DNA of 64,000 nt, from assembly GCF_022410535.1 (NCBI RefSeq), contig NZ_JAKNBL010000011.1, positions 22,741 to 86,740 on the forward strand, in the 5' to 3' direction. Positions 35,395-44,732 of the stretch are shown in pieces. Numbering within the stretch: the first letter of the stretch is position 1; every line of letters begins with the position of its first letter. The notes beneath the pieces are model-generated. The model did no database searches. It was not told the DNA's origin and saw only the letters and a program-made list of their open reading frames with translations. Origin of the DNA: Pelotomaculum terephthalicicum JT. GTDB lineage: Bacteria > Bacillota > Desulfotomaculia > Desulfotomaculales > Pelotomaculaceae. The translations under genes and the position numbers were made by a program.

Positions 35395-35534
35395 TAAATT
35401 CACCTTCCCCTAAGAAACCTAGTGAAACATGTATAGATTCTGTTTATCATAAAAGATTCCTGCTTTTTTTCACGTAATGGTTTTAAAAAAATATTTCCAT
35501 GAATAATTTATCGTTGGCAGATCTCAAAGAATAC

Positions 35535-35565
35535 AAAAAACGGCCCCTTATAGAGCCGTTTTTTT
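35535..35565. terminator. Terminator after rny
   Basis: AAAAAACGGC-CCCTTATAGA-GCCGTTTTTTT, immediately after the rny stop codon; symmetrical. Confidence 0.88.
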
Positions 35566-35567
35566 AC

Positions 35568-37106
35568 TTATTTTGCGTACTCAACCACTCTGGTTTCCCG
35601 GATGCTCACAACTTTGATCTGCCCCGGATAGTCCAATTCGTTCTCTATTCTTTTAGCAATGTCCCGCACCAACCGAATAGCGCCTATGTCATCAATTTTA
35701 TCAGGTTTTACCATGATGCGTACTTCACGCCCCGCTTGAATCGCGTATGATTTCTCCACTCCCTCAAAGGAGTTGGCAATCTCCTCCAGTTTAGTGAGGC
35801 GTTTGATATATGCTTCCAGCGTTTCCCGGCGCGCGCCGGGCCGAGCAGCGGAAATCGCGTCGGCAGCCTGCACCAGAACAGCAATAATGGTTTTAGGATC
35901 TTCGTCTCCGTGATGGGAAGCAATGGCATGAACAATATCATGCGATTCCTTGTATTTCTTAGCCAGGTCAACACCGATAGTGACATGCGGCCCTTCCACT
36001 TCGTGGTCAACCGACTTGCCGATATCGTGCAATAAACCGGCTCTTTTTGCCATTTGGATATCAATTCCCAGTTCAGAAGCCATCAGACCAGCCAGGTGGG
36101 CAACTTCAATTGAATGTTTTAATATATTCTGGCCATAACTTGTACGGAATTTTAAGCGCCCCAAAAGAATGACCAGTTCGGGGTGAATACCGTGCACACC
36201 TGTTTCAAAGGTCGCCTGTTCTCCAGCCTCCCTAATTTGGTTGTTGACCTCTTTTTTGGCTTTTTCAACCATTTCCTCAATGCGCGCCGGATGGATCCTG
36301 CCGTCAACGATCAGCTTTTCCAGAGCAATCCTTGCCACTTCTCTCCGGATCGGATCAAAACCTGACAAAATCACAGCTTCCGGTGTATCATCAATAATGA
36401 GATCTATTCCCGTTAGCGTTTCAAAAGCACGAATATTTCTACCCTCACGTCCGATAATACGTCCTTTCATTTCATCACTGGGCAACGGGATCACCGCTAC
36501 TGTCGTCTCGGCGACATGATCCGCCGCGCACCTCTGAATAGCTAGAGAAATAACATCGCGAGCCCGTTTTTCCCCTTCTTCTTTAGCCTTGTTTTCCATG
36601 TCTTTGATCATTATTGCTACTTCATGCTGTATTTCTTTTTCAATATCAGTAAGCAGGATCTGCCTCGCTTCTTCAGATGTCATGCCTGATATCCGTTCCA
36701 ATTCACCAAGCTGTTTTTTATAAACCTCTGCGATTTTATTTTTAACAGCTTCTATTTCCGTTTCTTTCCGGCTTAAAGCCACCTCTTTCTTTTCTATTGA
36801 GTCAGCTTTGCGGTCCAAGTTTTCTTCCTTCTGAACTAACCTGCGTTCCGCTCTTTGAAGCTCCCCCCTGCGCTCCCGGTTTTCTTTCTCAACTTCATTG
36901 CGCAGTTTCAGAACCTCTTCTTTGGTCTCCAGAATTGCTTCCCGCTTTTTAGCTTCAGCATTCTTTTCCGCTTCATCAATTATTTTCTTTGCTTCGCTCT
37001 CAGCGGAAGTAATCTTAGCTTCCGCCAAGTATTTTCTTAAAAAATACCCTACCACAAAAGATGCCAGTACAGATCCTATAATAATTATAATCATATTAAA
37101 TTCCAA
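35568..37106 (-). CDS. rny: Ribonuclease Y, 512 aa
   Basis: Membrane-anchored endoribonuclease of mRNA decay. Order: N-terminal transmembrane helix ([18 protein letters not shown]), long charged coiled coil (residues about 30-190), KH domain ([25 protein letters not shown] near 203-230) and HD domain with [17 protein letters not shown] near 358-375. Length is standard. The TTG start at 37106 has GGGGGTGA about 9 bases upstream; the ATG at 37094 is an alternative. Confidence 0.97.
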   Translation of the reverse strand: MEFNMIIIIIGSVLASFVVGYFLRKYLAEAKITSAESEAKKIIDEAEKNAEAKKREAILETKEEVLKLRNEVEKENRERRGELQRAERRLVQKEENLDRKADSIEKKEVALSRKETEIEAVKNKIAEVYKKQLGELERISGMTSEEARQILLTDIEKEIQHEVAIMIKDMENKAKEEGEKRARDVISLAIQRCAADHVAETTVAVIPLPSDEMKGRIIGREGRNIRAFETLTGIDLIIDDTPEAVILSGFDPIRREVARIALEKLIVDGRIHPARIEEMVEKAKKEVNNQIREAGEQATFETGVHGIHPELVILLGRLKFRTSYGQNILKHSIEVAHLAGLMASELGIDIQMAKRAGLLHDIGKSVDHEVEGPHVTIGVDLAKKYKESHDIVHAIASHHGDEDPKTIIAVLVQAADAISAARPGARRETLEAYIKRLTKLEEIANSFEGVEKSYAIQAGREVRIMVKPDKIDDIGAIRLVRDIAKRIENELDYPGQIKVVSIRETRVVEYAK

Positions 37107-37150
37107 TACCTTTTTTCACCCCCTTTTTTGATGAGTTTTATTCCAGCAAC

Positions 37151-37353
37151 AAAAAAAAACCGAGTATAACTCGGTCGAAAATGAACAGACACTACTATTT
37201 ATTCTTGTCCAGATCACGGAAAGAAAAAACCTCAAATGGGCACCTTCCTAAAGTCCGGTTCAACAAACCAAACCGAACTTCGACCTTAGGAACTATTGGA
37301 TTTTATCTATAATAAAACCCGTACGTAGTAGTATCCAATTCTATTTTCTCCCA
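37151..37353 (-). ncRNA. Structured RNA of about 200 nt, 6S-like
   Basis: It has its own strong promoter (37360-37388) and terminator (CCGAG-TTATA-CTCGG then T9, 37151-37174) and no ORF. The 5' part (GAAAATAG...ACTACTA, 37327-37349) pairs with the 3' part (TAGTAGTG...ATTTTC, 37177-37197) to make a long closing stem with internal mismatches. Inside are a small hairpin (GGGTTTTAT...ATAAAATCC) and an apical stem (AGTTCGGTT...AACCGGACT inside CCTAA...TTAGG). Closing stem, open central part and apical stem within about 200 nt is the 6S (SsrS) plan. The assignment to 6S is inference from architecture; a different conserved RNA is possible. Confidence 0.65.
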
Positions 37354-37359
37354 TATTAG

Positions 37360-37388
37360 ATTGTACAGGTTTTTTCAAAAAAAGTCAA
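37360..37388 (-). promoter_or_regulatory. Strong sigma-A promoter for the structured RNA
   Basis: Minus strand: TTGACT (37383-37388), 17-base spacer, TACAAT (37360-37365). The start would be near 37353. Confidence 0.8.
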
Positions 37389-37390
37389 GC

Positions 37391-37416
37391 TAAAACCCGG
37401 CAGGCACAAACCCGGG
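37391..37416 (-). terminator. Terminator after recX
   Basis: Minus strand: CCCGG-GTTTGTGCCTG-CCGGG then TTTTAG, just after the recX stop and just before the RNA promoter. Confidence 0.65.
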
Positions 37417-37425
37417 AGGATAAAT

Positions 37426-37884
37426 TCAGTCTCTGTCGCCATCTTTAATCCCGCGTTGTATCTTACTAATTACTTCACATGTAAAACCACGCCGGTTAAG
37501 CGAACCTACCAGCCGCGGAAGATTACACTCCCCATTACTACGGATCATTTCCTTTTTCACTAATTTCATAGCAGTGATATATTCCCTGTCATCTCCCAAT
37601 TCATCCAGAACCTCTTCAATGATCTTAACGCTGATTCCCTTGTCCCGCAGTTCTTGCCTTAACCCACTGAATCCTCTTTTACCCAGTCTCCGGTCCACCC
37701 AGCAACGGGCGAATTCTTTGTCGTTGATATAGCCATACTCCCCCAAAACATCTAAAACCGGGTGCGACACTTCGGGGGTAAAGCCTTTCCGCTCCAGATA
37801 TTGTTCCAGCTCATGCCTGGAACGCCGGCGGAGTGCCAGCATCCTTAAAGCTAATGACCTGGCCTTTTTAAGTTCATTTTTCAT
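37426..37884 (-). CDS. recX: Recombination regulator RecX, 152 aa
   Basis: All-helical three-repeat protein that modulates RecA filaments. Typical stretches are ALRMLALRRRSRHELEQYLERKGF, YGYINDKEFARCWVDRR, KRGFSGLRQELRDKGIS and LNRRGFTCEVI. Its ATG overlaps the recA stop codon (TAATG), so the two are coupled. Confidence 0.95.
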   Translation of the reverse strand: MKNELKKARSLALRMLALRRRSRHELEQYLERKGFTPEVSHPVLDVLGEYGYINDKEFARCWVDRRLGKRGFSGLRQELRDKGISVKIIEEVLDELGDDREYITAMKLVKKEMIRSNGECNLPRLVGSLNRRGFTCEVISKIQRGIKDGDRD

Positions 37885-38927
37885 TATTTATTTAAATCGC
37901 CCTCTGCCGCGCCCGCAGTCGAAGGAGCAACTTTAACACCGGCAAGATTATGCGCCAGTCGAACTTTTTGCTCAATTTCTTTCGCCATGTCAGGATGTTC
38001 TTTTAAGAATTCTTTGACATTTTCCCGGCCTTGACCCAGCCTGTCATCATTGTAGGAGTACCAGGCTCCGCTTTTGTTAATAATGTTTAAATCAGCGGCA
38101 ATGTCCAGAATGCTGCCTTCTTTGGATATTCCCGTACCGTACATGATGTCGAAGTCGGCCTGTTTAAAAGGCGGCGCCATTTTATTTTTCACCACCTTGA
38201 CTCTGGTGCGGTTCCCAATAATATCGGTACCTTGCTTGATATTTTCCTGTTTACGCACTTCCATGCGAATTGAAGCATAAAATTTCAAGGCGCGCCCGCC
38301 GGTGGTAGTTTCAGGCGAGCCGTACATGATACCGACTTTTTCCCGGATCTGGTTAATAAAGACTACTGTTGTATGCGACTTGCTGATCGACCCGGTGAGC
38401 TTGCGCAACGCCTGGGACATCAGCCGCGCCTGCAATCCAACGTGTGAGTCTCCCATCTCCCCCTCAATCTCAGCACGTGGCACCAGGGCGGCTACAGAAT
38501 CGATAACGATGACATCTATAGCTCCGCTGCGCACCAATGCCTCGGCAATTTCCAGCGCCTGCTCACCGGTATCCGGCTGGGACACCAGCAGGTTCTCAAT
38601 ATCTACTCCCAGGTTCCTGGCATATGCTGGATCGAGGGCGTGCTCGGCATCGATAAAAGCCGCCGCCCCACCTGTCTTCTGGGCCTCGGCGATGATGTGG
38701 AGAGCCACGGTTGTCTTCCCGGAAGATTCCGGCCCAAATATCTCTATTACCCTGCCGCGCGGCACTCCCCCGATGCCAAGAGCGATATCCAGCGCCAGAG
38801 TGCCTGTTGGAATAACCTCAACATTTAAATTAGCGGAGGCTTCTCCAAGCTTCATAATCGAACCCTTGCCGAATTGCCGTTCTATCTGCGTCAGCGCCAG
38901 TTCCAAAGCTTTTTGTTTATCAGACAA
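37884..38927 (-). CDS. recA: Recombinase RecA, 347 aa (TTG start)
   Basis: Complete Rec[15 protein letters not shown], Walker [22 protein letters not shown], Walker [14 protein letters not shown]1/L2 loops ([53 protein letters not shown]). TTG 38927 is chosen because GGAGGT lies 7 bases upstream and the product then starts MSDKQKALE as in relatives; ATG 38942 has no ribosome binding site. A LexA box lies 37 bases upstream. Confidence 0.98.
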   Translation of the reverse strand: MSDKQKALELALTQIERQFGKGSIMKLGEASANLNVEVIPTGTLALDIALGIGGVPRGRVIEIFGPESSGKTTVALHIIAEAQKTGGAAAFIDAEHALDPAYARNLGVDIENLLVSQPDTGEQALEIAEALVRSGAIDVIVIDSVAALVPRAEIEGEMGDSHVGLQARLMSQALRKLTGSISKSHTTVVFINQIREKVGIMYGSPETTTGGRALKFYASIRMEVRKQENIKQGTDIIGNRTRVKVVKNKMAPPFKQADFDIMYGTGISKEGSILDIAADLNIINKSGAWYSYNDDRLGQGRENVKEFLKEHPDMAKEIEQKVRLAHNLAGVKVAPSTAGAAEGDLNK

Positions 38928-38963
38928 AAGCATTACCTCCATGTTCAGAGAATCATTACAAAA

Positions 38964-38977
38964 AGAACGTTTGTTCG
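38964..38977 (-). promoter_or_regulatory. LexA (SOS) box upstream of recA
   Basis: Minus strand: CGAACAAACGTTCT, matching the Gram-positive SOS consensus CGAAC-N4-GTTCN. It indicates DNA-damage induction of recA-recX. Confidence 0.85.
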
Positions 38978-39056
38978 TCCCCAGCTAATTATATGTCGCT
39001 TTTCAATTTATGTCAATAAAAATAATCAGAAAAGAATAAATTAGAATACTATTTTT

Positions 39057-40298
39057 CTATTTTTCTTGAAGGAATGCCCTGACTATATTTAGCGCGGCGT
39101 TTACCGTGCCCATCCTCACAGCCAGACGGTCGCCGGGAAAATGGTACTCATGGCAGGAGGTGCCCCTTTCGGACGCCAGGGCGATATAAACCAGTCCCCG
39201 TGGTTTAACCGGGGTGCCGCCGTCCGGCCCGGCAATACCTGTTACGGCCAGACCCAGGCTTGCATGAATCAGGTTCCGCACACCTTCGGCCATGGCCACC
39301 GCCGTCTCTTTACTGACAGCCCCGTGCCGGTCAATTGTCTCGGGAGCCACCCCGAGAATCGCTTTTTTTACCTCATTGCTGTACGCAACCACACCACCGG
39401 TAAAGTAGCCTGAACTACCGGGAACGTCAGTCAGCTTCGCGGCGATCAATCCGCCTGTGCAGGATTCCGCCAAACCAATCGACATCCCCTTATCGAGCAA
39501 CTGTTTAGCAACAATGTGCTCTAACTTTTCACCACCGTAACTAAAGATGTACTCTTCAAGACGACAATTCACCTTTTCCGAGAGTTCCTCCACCATTTTT
39601 TCCGCTTGTTCGGCATTCGCCGCCCGCGCGGTTATCCGTACCTGCACCTGGCCCGGGCTGGCCAAATAGGTGATGCCCGGATTGCCTTGCCCGCCCAAGT
39701 CTTTCATCAGATCCTGCACAGCCGACTCGGAAATACCGGTAACTCTGACGACTTTAACCCTGGTGACGTCTCCGGAACCAGCTTTTTTTGACAATAGCGG
39801 CGCCAGTGTCTCTTCAAACATAGCAGTCAATTCGTGCGGCGGTCCGGGTAAAAGAGCAATAATTTTATTTCCCCGATCAATCAATATGCCGGGCGCGGTT
39901 CCCCGGTTGTTTGGCAGAATAGTTGCCCCTTGCGGAAAGTAGGCCTGTCTGGCATTGGATTCAGGCATGGACATGCCGCGGCGGTTAAAAAACTCCCTTA
40001 TCCCGTCCAGCGATTTTTCATCAAGGATCATTGGCAGACCCAGCACGTGAGCGACAGTTTCCTTAGTAAGGTCATCCGTGGTCGGACCAAGTCCCCCGGT
40101 GATTAAAATCAGCTCAGACCGTTCCAGCGCCTGCCTGACAACCTGCTCCAGCCTTTCATAATTATCTCCCACCGTGACATGCCACGCGACGTCAAAATTA
40201 AGCTCGGACAACCTTCTTCCCAAATACTGGGCATGGCTGTTCACAATGCGGCCCTGCAGCAGTTCCGAACCGGTAAAAATAAGTTCTGTCTTCAAATT
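39057..40298 (-). CDS. cinA: CinA family protein (competence/damage-inducible; NMN amidase domain), 413 aa
   Basis: The N-terminal MoCF-like domain ([51 protein letters not shown]) and the C-terminal nicotinamide-nucleotide amidase domain ([45 protein letters not shown]) are both present. TTG 40298 is chosen because the protein then starts like its relatives and GGATGTGAT (one mismatch to GGAGGTGAT) lies upstream. In Bacillus and pneumococcus cinA precedes recA; here the order cinA-recA is kept with a LexA box between. Confidence 0.93.
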   Translation of the reverse strand, partial: NLKTELIFTGSELLQGRIVNSHAQYLGRRLSELNFDVAWHVTVGDNYERLEQVVRQALERSELILITGGLGPTTDDLTKETVAHVLGLPMILDEKSLDGIREFFNRRGMSMPESNARQAYFPQGATILPNNRGTAPGILIDRGNKIIALLPGPPHELTAMFEETLAPLLSKKAGSGDVTRVKVVRVTGISESAVQDLMKDLGGQGNPGITYLASPGQVQVRITARAANAEQAEKMVEELSEKVNCRLEEYIFSYGGEKLEHIVAKQLLDKGMSIGLAESCTGGLIAAKLTDVPGSSGYFTGGVVAYSNEVKKAILGVAPETIDRHGAVSKETAVAMAEGVRNLIHASLGLAVTGIAGPDGGTPVKPRGLVYIALASERGTSCHEYHFPGDRLAVRMGTVNAALNIVRAFLQEK

Positions 40299-40385
40299 AT
40301 CACATCCCGATATTAACTCTCCAGACAGATTATAGCATGAATCGCCCCAACACCGTAAGGCCATAAGGCTAATATATTTAAGAGG

Positions 40386-40424
40386 AAACGGACCGGCTAA
40401 AAAATTAATTCAGCCGGCCCGTTT
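40386..40424 (-). terminator. Terminator-like hairpin between the FtsH-like gene and cinA
   Basis: AAACGG-CCGGCT arms on the two sides (40386-40398 and 40412-40424) form a 13-bp stem with one G-U pair. The T-run is weak on both strands. Confidence 0.55.
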
Positions 40425-40455
40425 CGTTTTCCTTAACAGATTATTTATTTCGCAA

Positions 40456-41946
40456 TTAATTAACTCCCGCATTATATTCCTTGATAATTTTGCGAAACTG
40501 CTTCCCCGTGATTTTTTCCTTTTCCAGCAAGATCTCTGAAACATTTGTAAATACCTGCCGCGCCTCGGAAATGCGCTCCTTTACCCGCTTCTCCTGTTCC
40601 TGCACTATGCCGGCCAGAGTATGATGCTTTAGTTCCTGGGGAAGGCTGTCAAAGCATATGACGCCCAAATCCGACATGCCTGAACGCAGCATTGTCTCGG
40701 CCGTACGCATGGCCTGCTCAAAGTCACTGGCGGAACCGGTGCTGTGGTTCCCCAAAATGGTTTCCTCCGCAACCGCGCCTGCCAGCATAACAGAAATTTG
40801 ATTCTCGAGGTAATCTTTAGTGTACAAGTAAGTATCATCTTCCGGAGTCTGCCGCATATACCCCAATGCATCACCGCGGGGGGTAATGGTCAGGGTGGAA
40901 ACAGAACCCGCCCGGACGTGCTCACTGATTAAAGCATGGCCAATCTCATGAATAGCTATCCTTTTCATTTCGGCTTCTGAAGGACGTTTATCCAGCTTCC
41001 CGCCCATCATTACTTTATCAATTGACTCGTTAAAATGATGCTGTTTTATTACTGATGATTTTTCACGCATAGCCAGAATAGCCGCCTCATTTGCCAGGCT
41101 TTCCAAGTGCGCTCCTGAAAAACCGAAGGTTTCCCGGGCAATCACATTTAACTCCACATCTTCAGCCAGCGGCTTGTTCCTGGTATGAATTTTTAAGATC
41201 TCCAGCCGCCCGTCCTTATCAGGCAGGTCAACTTTAACAATCCGGTCAAAGCGCCCCGGCCGCATGAGCGCCGGATCAAGCATATCAGACCGGTTCGTGG
41301 CGGCGACAAGCAACACCTTTACATTGTCATCCACCTTCAGCCCGTCTATTTCCACAAGAAGCTGGTTTAAAGTCTGATCGTACTCCAAATGACTGGTAGT
41401 TTGCCCCCTCTTGCCACCCAGGATTTCAATCTCATCAATAAAAATCAAGGCATAATTCTTTTTCTGGCGCGGGGCGCAATCCCTTGCAGTTTGAAATAGT
41501 TTTCTAACCCGCTGAGCGCCTACTCCCGCATACATTTCAATAAATTCCGAACCGGAAGCGGCAATAAAGACAGCATCAGTATAACTGGCCGCGGCTTTAG
41601 CCATCAGCGTCTTGCCTGTTCCAGGCGGCCCCGTAAGCAGGATACCTTTAAGCGGCCGAATCCCCAGACTTTTTATGCTCTGATGGTTTTTAATAAAGTC
41701 CAAGGCCTCGCGCAGTTCATGGATGGCTGAAAATTGCCCGCCGATATCACTGAAGGAAATTTCGTAACGTCCCGCACCGACCGGACTGTTGAAATTTTTG
41801 GCGCCGACCATGCCTCTCATCCTGGCAATATAATAAAGTCCGCCGCCGGCCGCCAAAAAAAATAAAAACGGGGTTACATCATAGCCCATGATGATCATCG
41901 AAATTACCAGGGCGATGCTAAGCCCTATGCTAATTTCCTTGAGCAT
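40456..41946 (-). CDS. FtsH-like membrane AAA metalloprotease lacking most of the extracytoplasmic domain, 496 aa
   Basis: Two hydrophobic segments at the N terminus (GLSIALVISMIIMGY and FLFFLAAGGGLYYIA) are separated by only a few residues, whereas canonical FtsH has a loop of about 70 residues there. The AAA domain follows with GPPGTGKTLMAKAAA near residue 112, IFIDEIEILGG, and the SRH MRPGRFDRIVKVDLP. Then comes the M41 peptidase with HEIGHALISEH near 334 and the third-ligand region STGSASDFEQA. The active-site residues look intact. ATG 41946 is chosen because GGAGGTGG lies 5 bases upstream. It overlaps by 17 bases the preceding gene for a membrane-anchored protein, which may supply the missing domain. 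Confidence 0.88.
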   Translation of the reverse strand: MLKEISIGLSIALVISMIIMGYDVTPFLFFLAAGGGLYYIARMRGMVGAKNFNSPVGAGRYEISFSDIGGQFSAIHELREALDFIKNHQSIKSLGIRPLKGILLTGPPGTGKTLMAKAAASYTDAVFIAASGSEFIEMYAGVGAQRVRKLFQTARDCAPRQKKNYALIFIDEIEILGGKRGQTTSHLEYDQTLNQLLVEIDGLKVDDNVKVLLVAATNRSDMLDPALMRPGRFDRIVKVDLPDKDGRLEILKIHTRNKPLAEDVELNVIARETFGFSGAHLESLANEAAILAMREKSSVIKQHHFNESIDKVMMGGKLDKRPSEAEMKRIAIHEIGHALISEHVRAGSVSTLTITPRGDALGYMRQTPEDDTYLYTKDYLENQISVMLAGAVAEETILGNHSTGSASDFEQAMRTAETMLRSGMSDLGVICFDSLPQELKHHTLAGIVQEQEKRVKERISEARQVFTNVSEILLEKEKITGKQFRKIIKEYNAGVN

Positions 41947-42505
41947 TTGTTCCACCTCCGACAAGTGGCGCCTTTATGTTGCCGTTAGATTGCCCGCCGT
42001 CCCTGGCAACCACTTCGTCAAGGGTCCGCCCGTCTTTTTTTAACCTTATATAAATATTTTTCTGATCAATATTAATTTTCGCCTCAACTCCCGCCGCAGC
42101 GGCCTCTTGTTTTATCTCTTCCGCCATACTCCGGTAACTTCCCTGGGCAATCGCCTGGTAAACAGCGAACTGACTGTTGTACCACACCTGCTGCAGGCTG
42201 TCGTCCCTGCTGTCTTTCAACAGAAGCTGGTAAGACCGCTGGCCCATTTTTGGGTCCAGTTCTTTCTGCAGTTCATTATATGACTGCATTAAATCCGCAG
42301 TGTCTTTAAATGTAAGAGTTATCTTAATCTGCTTGCCCTCGGTGCTGACATTATAAGATTCGACAGCCTCATTACCGGACAAAACCATATTTATCGGATT
42401 TTGAATACTATATTTTTGATAGATCCATTGGACGCCGAAGATAACAACCAGCCCGGCCAATAGCGAGAAAATAATTACCGGTATCTTTAAGCCCTGCCAT
42501 TGCAT
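41930..42505 (-). CDS. Membrane-anchored protein coupled to the FtsH-like protease, 191 aa
   Basis: Not recognised as a named family. One N-terminal membrane segment (IPVIIFSLLAGLVVIFGVQWI) is followed by about 155 soluble residues, predicted outside. It has two alpha-beta units (VSTEGKQIKITLTFKDTADLMQSYNELQKEL and VEAKINIDQKNIYIRLKKDGRTLDEVV) linked by a helical part, ending in a Gly/Asn-rich tail. The 3' end overlaps the FtsH-like gene, whose ribosome binding site lies inside this gene, so the two proteins are probably made together. Confidence 0.75.
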   Translation of the reverse strand: MQWQGLKIPVIIFSLLAGLVVIFGVQWIYQKYSIQNPINMVLSGNEAVESYNVSTEGKQIKITLTFKDTADLMQSYNELQKELDPKMGQRSYQLLLKDSRDDSLQQVWYNSQFAVYQAIAQGSYRSMAEEIKQEAAAAGVEAKINIDQKNIYIRLKKDGRTLDEVVARDGGQSNGNIKAPLVGGGTNAQGN

Positions 42506-42611
42506 GGCGATCCCCTCTCCGAATGACTGGTAATGCTATACCGCCAATTATTATAGCATAAATGGCTATTTTGTTTCCCTAGTGAATAAATGGATGGATT
42601 ATATATATCAA

Positions 42612-43157
42612 TCAGTAGCCATCTTTTTTTAACATCCTCCACGTATTGATAAAGTAGTCAAAACCAGACCAAACAGTGAATAAAACCGCGAACGCCATCG
42701 CCAGGCCGGCAACCGGGAAGTGAAACAGGCTGTATAAATGTTCCTGAACAAACATGGCGACAATAGCCACTACCTGCGTAACAGTTTTGATCTTGCCGAG
42801 GCTGCTGGCGGATAATATATCTCCTTCCGCGGCGGCAACAGCGCGCAAGCCGGTTACGGCAAATTCCCTGCTGATGATCACCACGGCAATCCAGCCGGAC
42901 AGCCTGCCCATTTCCACAAGAATAATCAGCGCGGCTGAAACCAATATTTTATCAGCCAATGGGTCCATGAATTTTCCCAGCAGGGTTACCTGATTGTTTC
43001 TCCTCGCGAAATAACCGTCGAGACCATCAGTAACGGCCCCCAGAACAAAGACGAAGATAGCCAGGTAGTCGGCATAACGGAATTTGAGAGAAGCAATAAG
43101 TAAAAAAAGCGGGATCAAGAGAATACGGGCCATGGTCAAGCGGTTGGGCAAATTCAT
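42612..43157 (-). CDS. pgsA: CDP-diacylglycerol-glycerol-3-phosphate 3-phosphatidyltransferase, 181 aa
   Basis: Integral membrane enzyme of phosphatidylglycerol synthesis. The N terminus NLPNRLTMARILLIP and the CDP-alcohol motif DGLDGYFARRNNQVTLLG followed by KFMDPLADK are diagnostic. Several membrane segments; standard length. The ATG overlaps the rimO stop (TAATG). Confidence 0.96.
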   Translation of the reverse strand: MNLPNRLTMARILLIPLFLLIASLKFRYADYLAIFVFVLGAVTDGLDGYFARRNNQVTLLGKFMDPLADKILVSAALIILVEMGRLSGWIAVVIISREFAVTGLRAVAAAEGDILSASSLGKIKTVTQVVAIVAMFVQEHLYSLFHFPVAGLAMAFAVLFTVWSGFDYFINTWRMLKKDGY

Positions 43158-44488
43158 TAAACCAATTCTCCAGTCAGATCATACTCCGCCGCATCGACTA
43201 CTGAAACTTGCACGATATCACCCGGGTTCAGCTTTACTTCCGACATAATGTAAACCTTCCCGTCGATGTCCGGTGCATCACCTTCACTGCGGCCGAAATA
43301 TTTTAACCCGCCAATTGAATGAAATCCTTCAATCAGGACAGGAATTACGCTGCCGATTTTTTTCATGTTTCTCTCCAGGGAAATCTTTTGCTGAACAGCC
43401 ATGGCACGGTCCCGCCGTTCCGATTTTACTTCTTCAGGTATCTGGTCCGGCATTTTGGCCGCGGCAGTATGCTCTTCCTGTGAATAAGTGAATACGCCGA
43501 CCCGATCAAACTTGATTTCCCGCATAAAATCCAGCAACTCCAGGAAATCAGCTTCTGTTTCACCGGGAAATCCCGTAATAAAAGATGTGCGCAAAGTTAT
43601 GCCGGGTAAAGCCGAACGCAGCTTTTCCACCAGCCGGATGATCTCTGCAGGGCTCCCACGCCTGTTCATCCGTTTCAATACTTCATTGCTGGCGTGCTGG
43701 AGCGGCAGGTCAAGATAACGGCACACTTTTTTCTCGGACATCATTAGTTCGATCAGTTCGTCTGTGAGAAGATCCGGGTAAGCGTAAAGAATCCTCAGCC
43801 AGACCGGCCCGTCAAGGGCTGCAAGTTGTTTCAGCAAATCCACCAGGGCAGGTTTGCCGTACAGGTCAACTCCGTAACGGGTCGTGTCCTGGGCTACCAG
43901 AACCAATTCCTTGACACCACCGGCGGCAAGGTGCGCGGCCTCACAAGCTATATCGTCAACCGGCCTGCTTCTCAAGGGTCCTCTAATCTGCGGGATAACA
44001 CAATATGAACAGCAATTGTCGCACCCTTCCGCTATTTTCAAAAACGCGGTGTGCGGGGGTGTGGATGTCAGGCGCGGCAAATTCGCGTCACAAAGAAAGC
44101 CGGGCGCTCTTACCAGGGATACTTTTTTCCCGGTTAACACATCTTTTACCGCCCCGGCAATTTCCCGTATTGTGCCTGTACCAAGCAAGCCGTCTATTTC
44201 AGGCATTTCATCCGTTAGTTCTTTTGGATAGCGCTGGGCCATACACCCCGTTACCAAAATAGCCTTGCAGGAGCCTTCCTCCTTCAAACGGGCCAGTTCC
44301 AGAATTGTGTTGATGGATTCTTCCTTAGCGTCATTAATAAACGAACAGGTATTGATAATCAACACGTCAGCTTCTTTTTCCCGGTTCGTTACGGTAAATC
44401 CGTCTTTTTTTAATATTCCCAGCATGATTTCAGAATCAACCAGATTCTTAGGGCAACCCAAACTAACCAGACCAATTTTTACACTCAT
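43157..44488 (-). CDS. rimO: Ribosomal protein S12 methylthiotransferase RimO, 443 aa
   Basis: Radical-SAM methylthiotransferase. The UPF0004 domain carries three cluster Cys (C12 in SLGCPKN, C48 in NTCSF, C82 in GCMAQ). The radical-SAM cluster is C156-x3-C160-x2-C163, and a TRAM domain lies at the C terminus (IDGKVYIMSEVKLNPGDIVQVSV). It modifies Asp of uS12. ATG 44488; coupled to pgsA downstream. Confidence 0.96.
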   Translation of the reverse strand: MSVKIGLVSLGCPKNLVDSEIMLGILKKDGFTVTNREKEADVLIINTCSFINDAKEESINTILELARLKEEGSCKAILVTGCMAQRYPKELTDEMPEIDGLLGTGTIREIAGAVKDVLTGKKVSLVRAPGFLCDANLPRLTSTPPHTAFLKIAEGCDNCCSYCVIPQIRGPLRSRPVDDIACEAAHLAAGGVKELVLVAQDTTRYGVDLYGKPALVDLLKQLAALDGPVWLRILYAYPDLLTDELIELMMSEKKVCRYLDLPLQHASNEVLKRMNRRGSPAEIIRLVEKLRSALPGITLRTSFITGFPGETEADFLELLDFMREIKFDRVGVFTYSQEEHTAAAKMPDQIPEEVKSERRDRAMAVQQKISLERNMKKIGSVIPVLIEGFHSIGGLKYFGRSEGDAPDIDGKVYIMSEVKLNPGDIVQVSVVDAAEYDLTGELV

Positions 44489-44732
44489 TTACCAAACCTC
44501 TCTTTAAAAACACAGTATAAGTATAATCTCGGTTTGGCTATTTGTCAAAACATGGAATATTCTGGTCGTATTAAATTAGAGTGTCTCGCAACCAGCGCAA
44601 ATAAAAGGACATTTATATCGGGATAATATATTTGGAAGGACCAGCCTCGTTGGAATTAGTACTATAGAAAATAGTACAGGTTATCCCATACGGGGTATGT
44701 TCAGGATCATATTAAAACCCAGGATATATTGT

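Noticed and set aside
38302..38988. Plus-strand open frame of 228 codons opposite recA
   Set aside because: recA is fully conserved in the other direction; the frame has no start signal.
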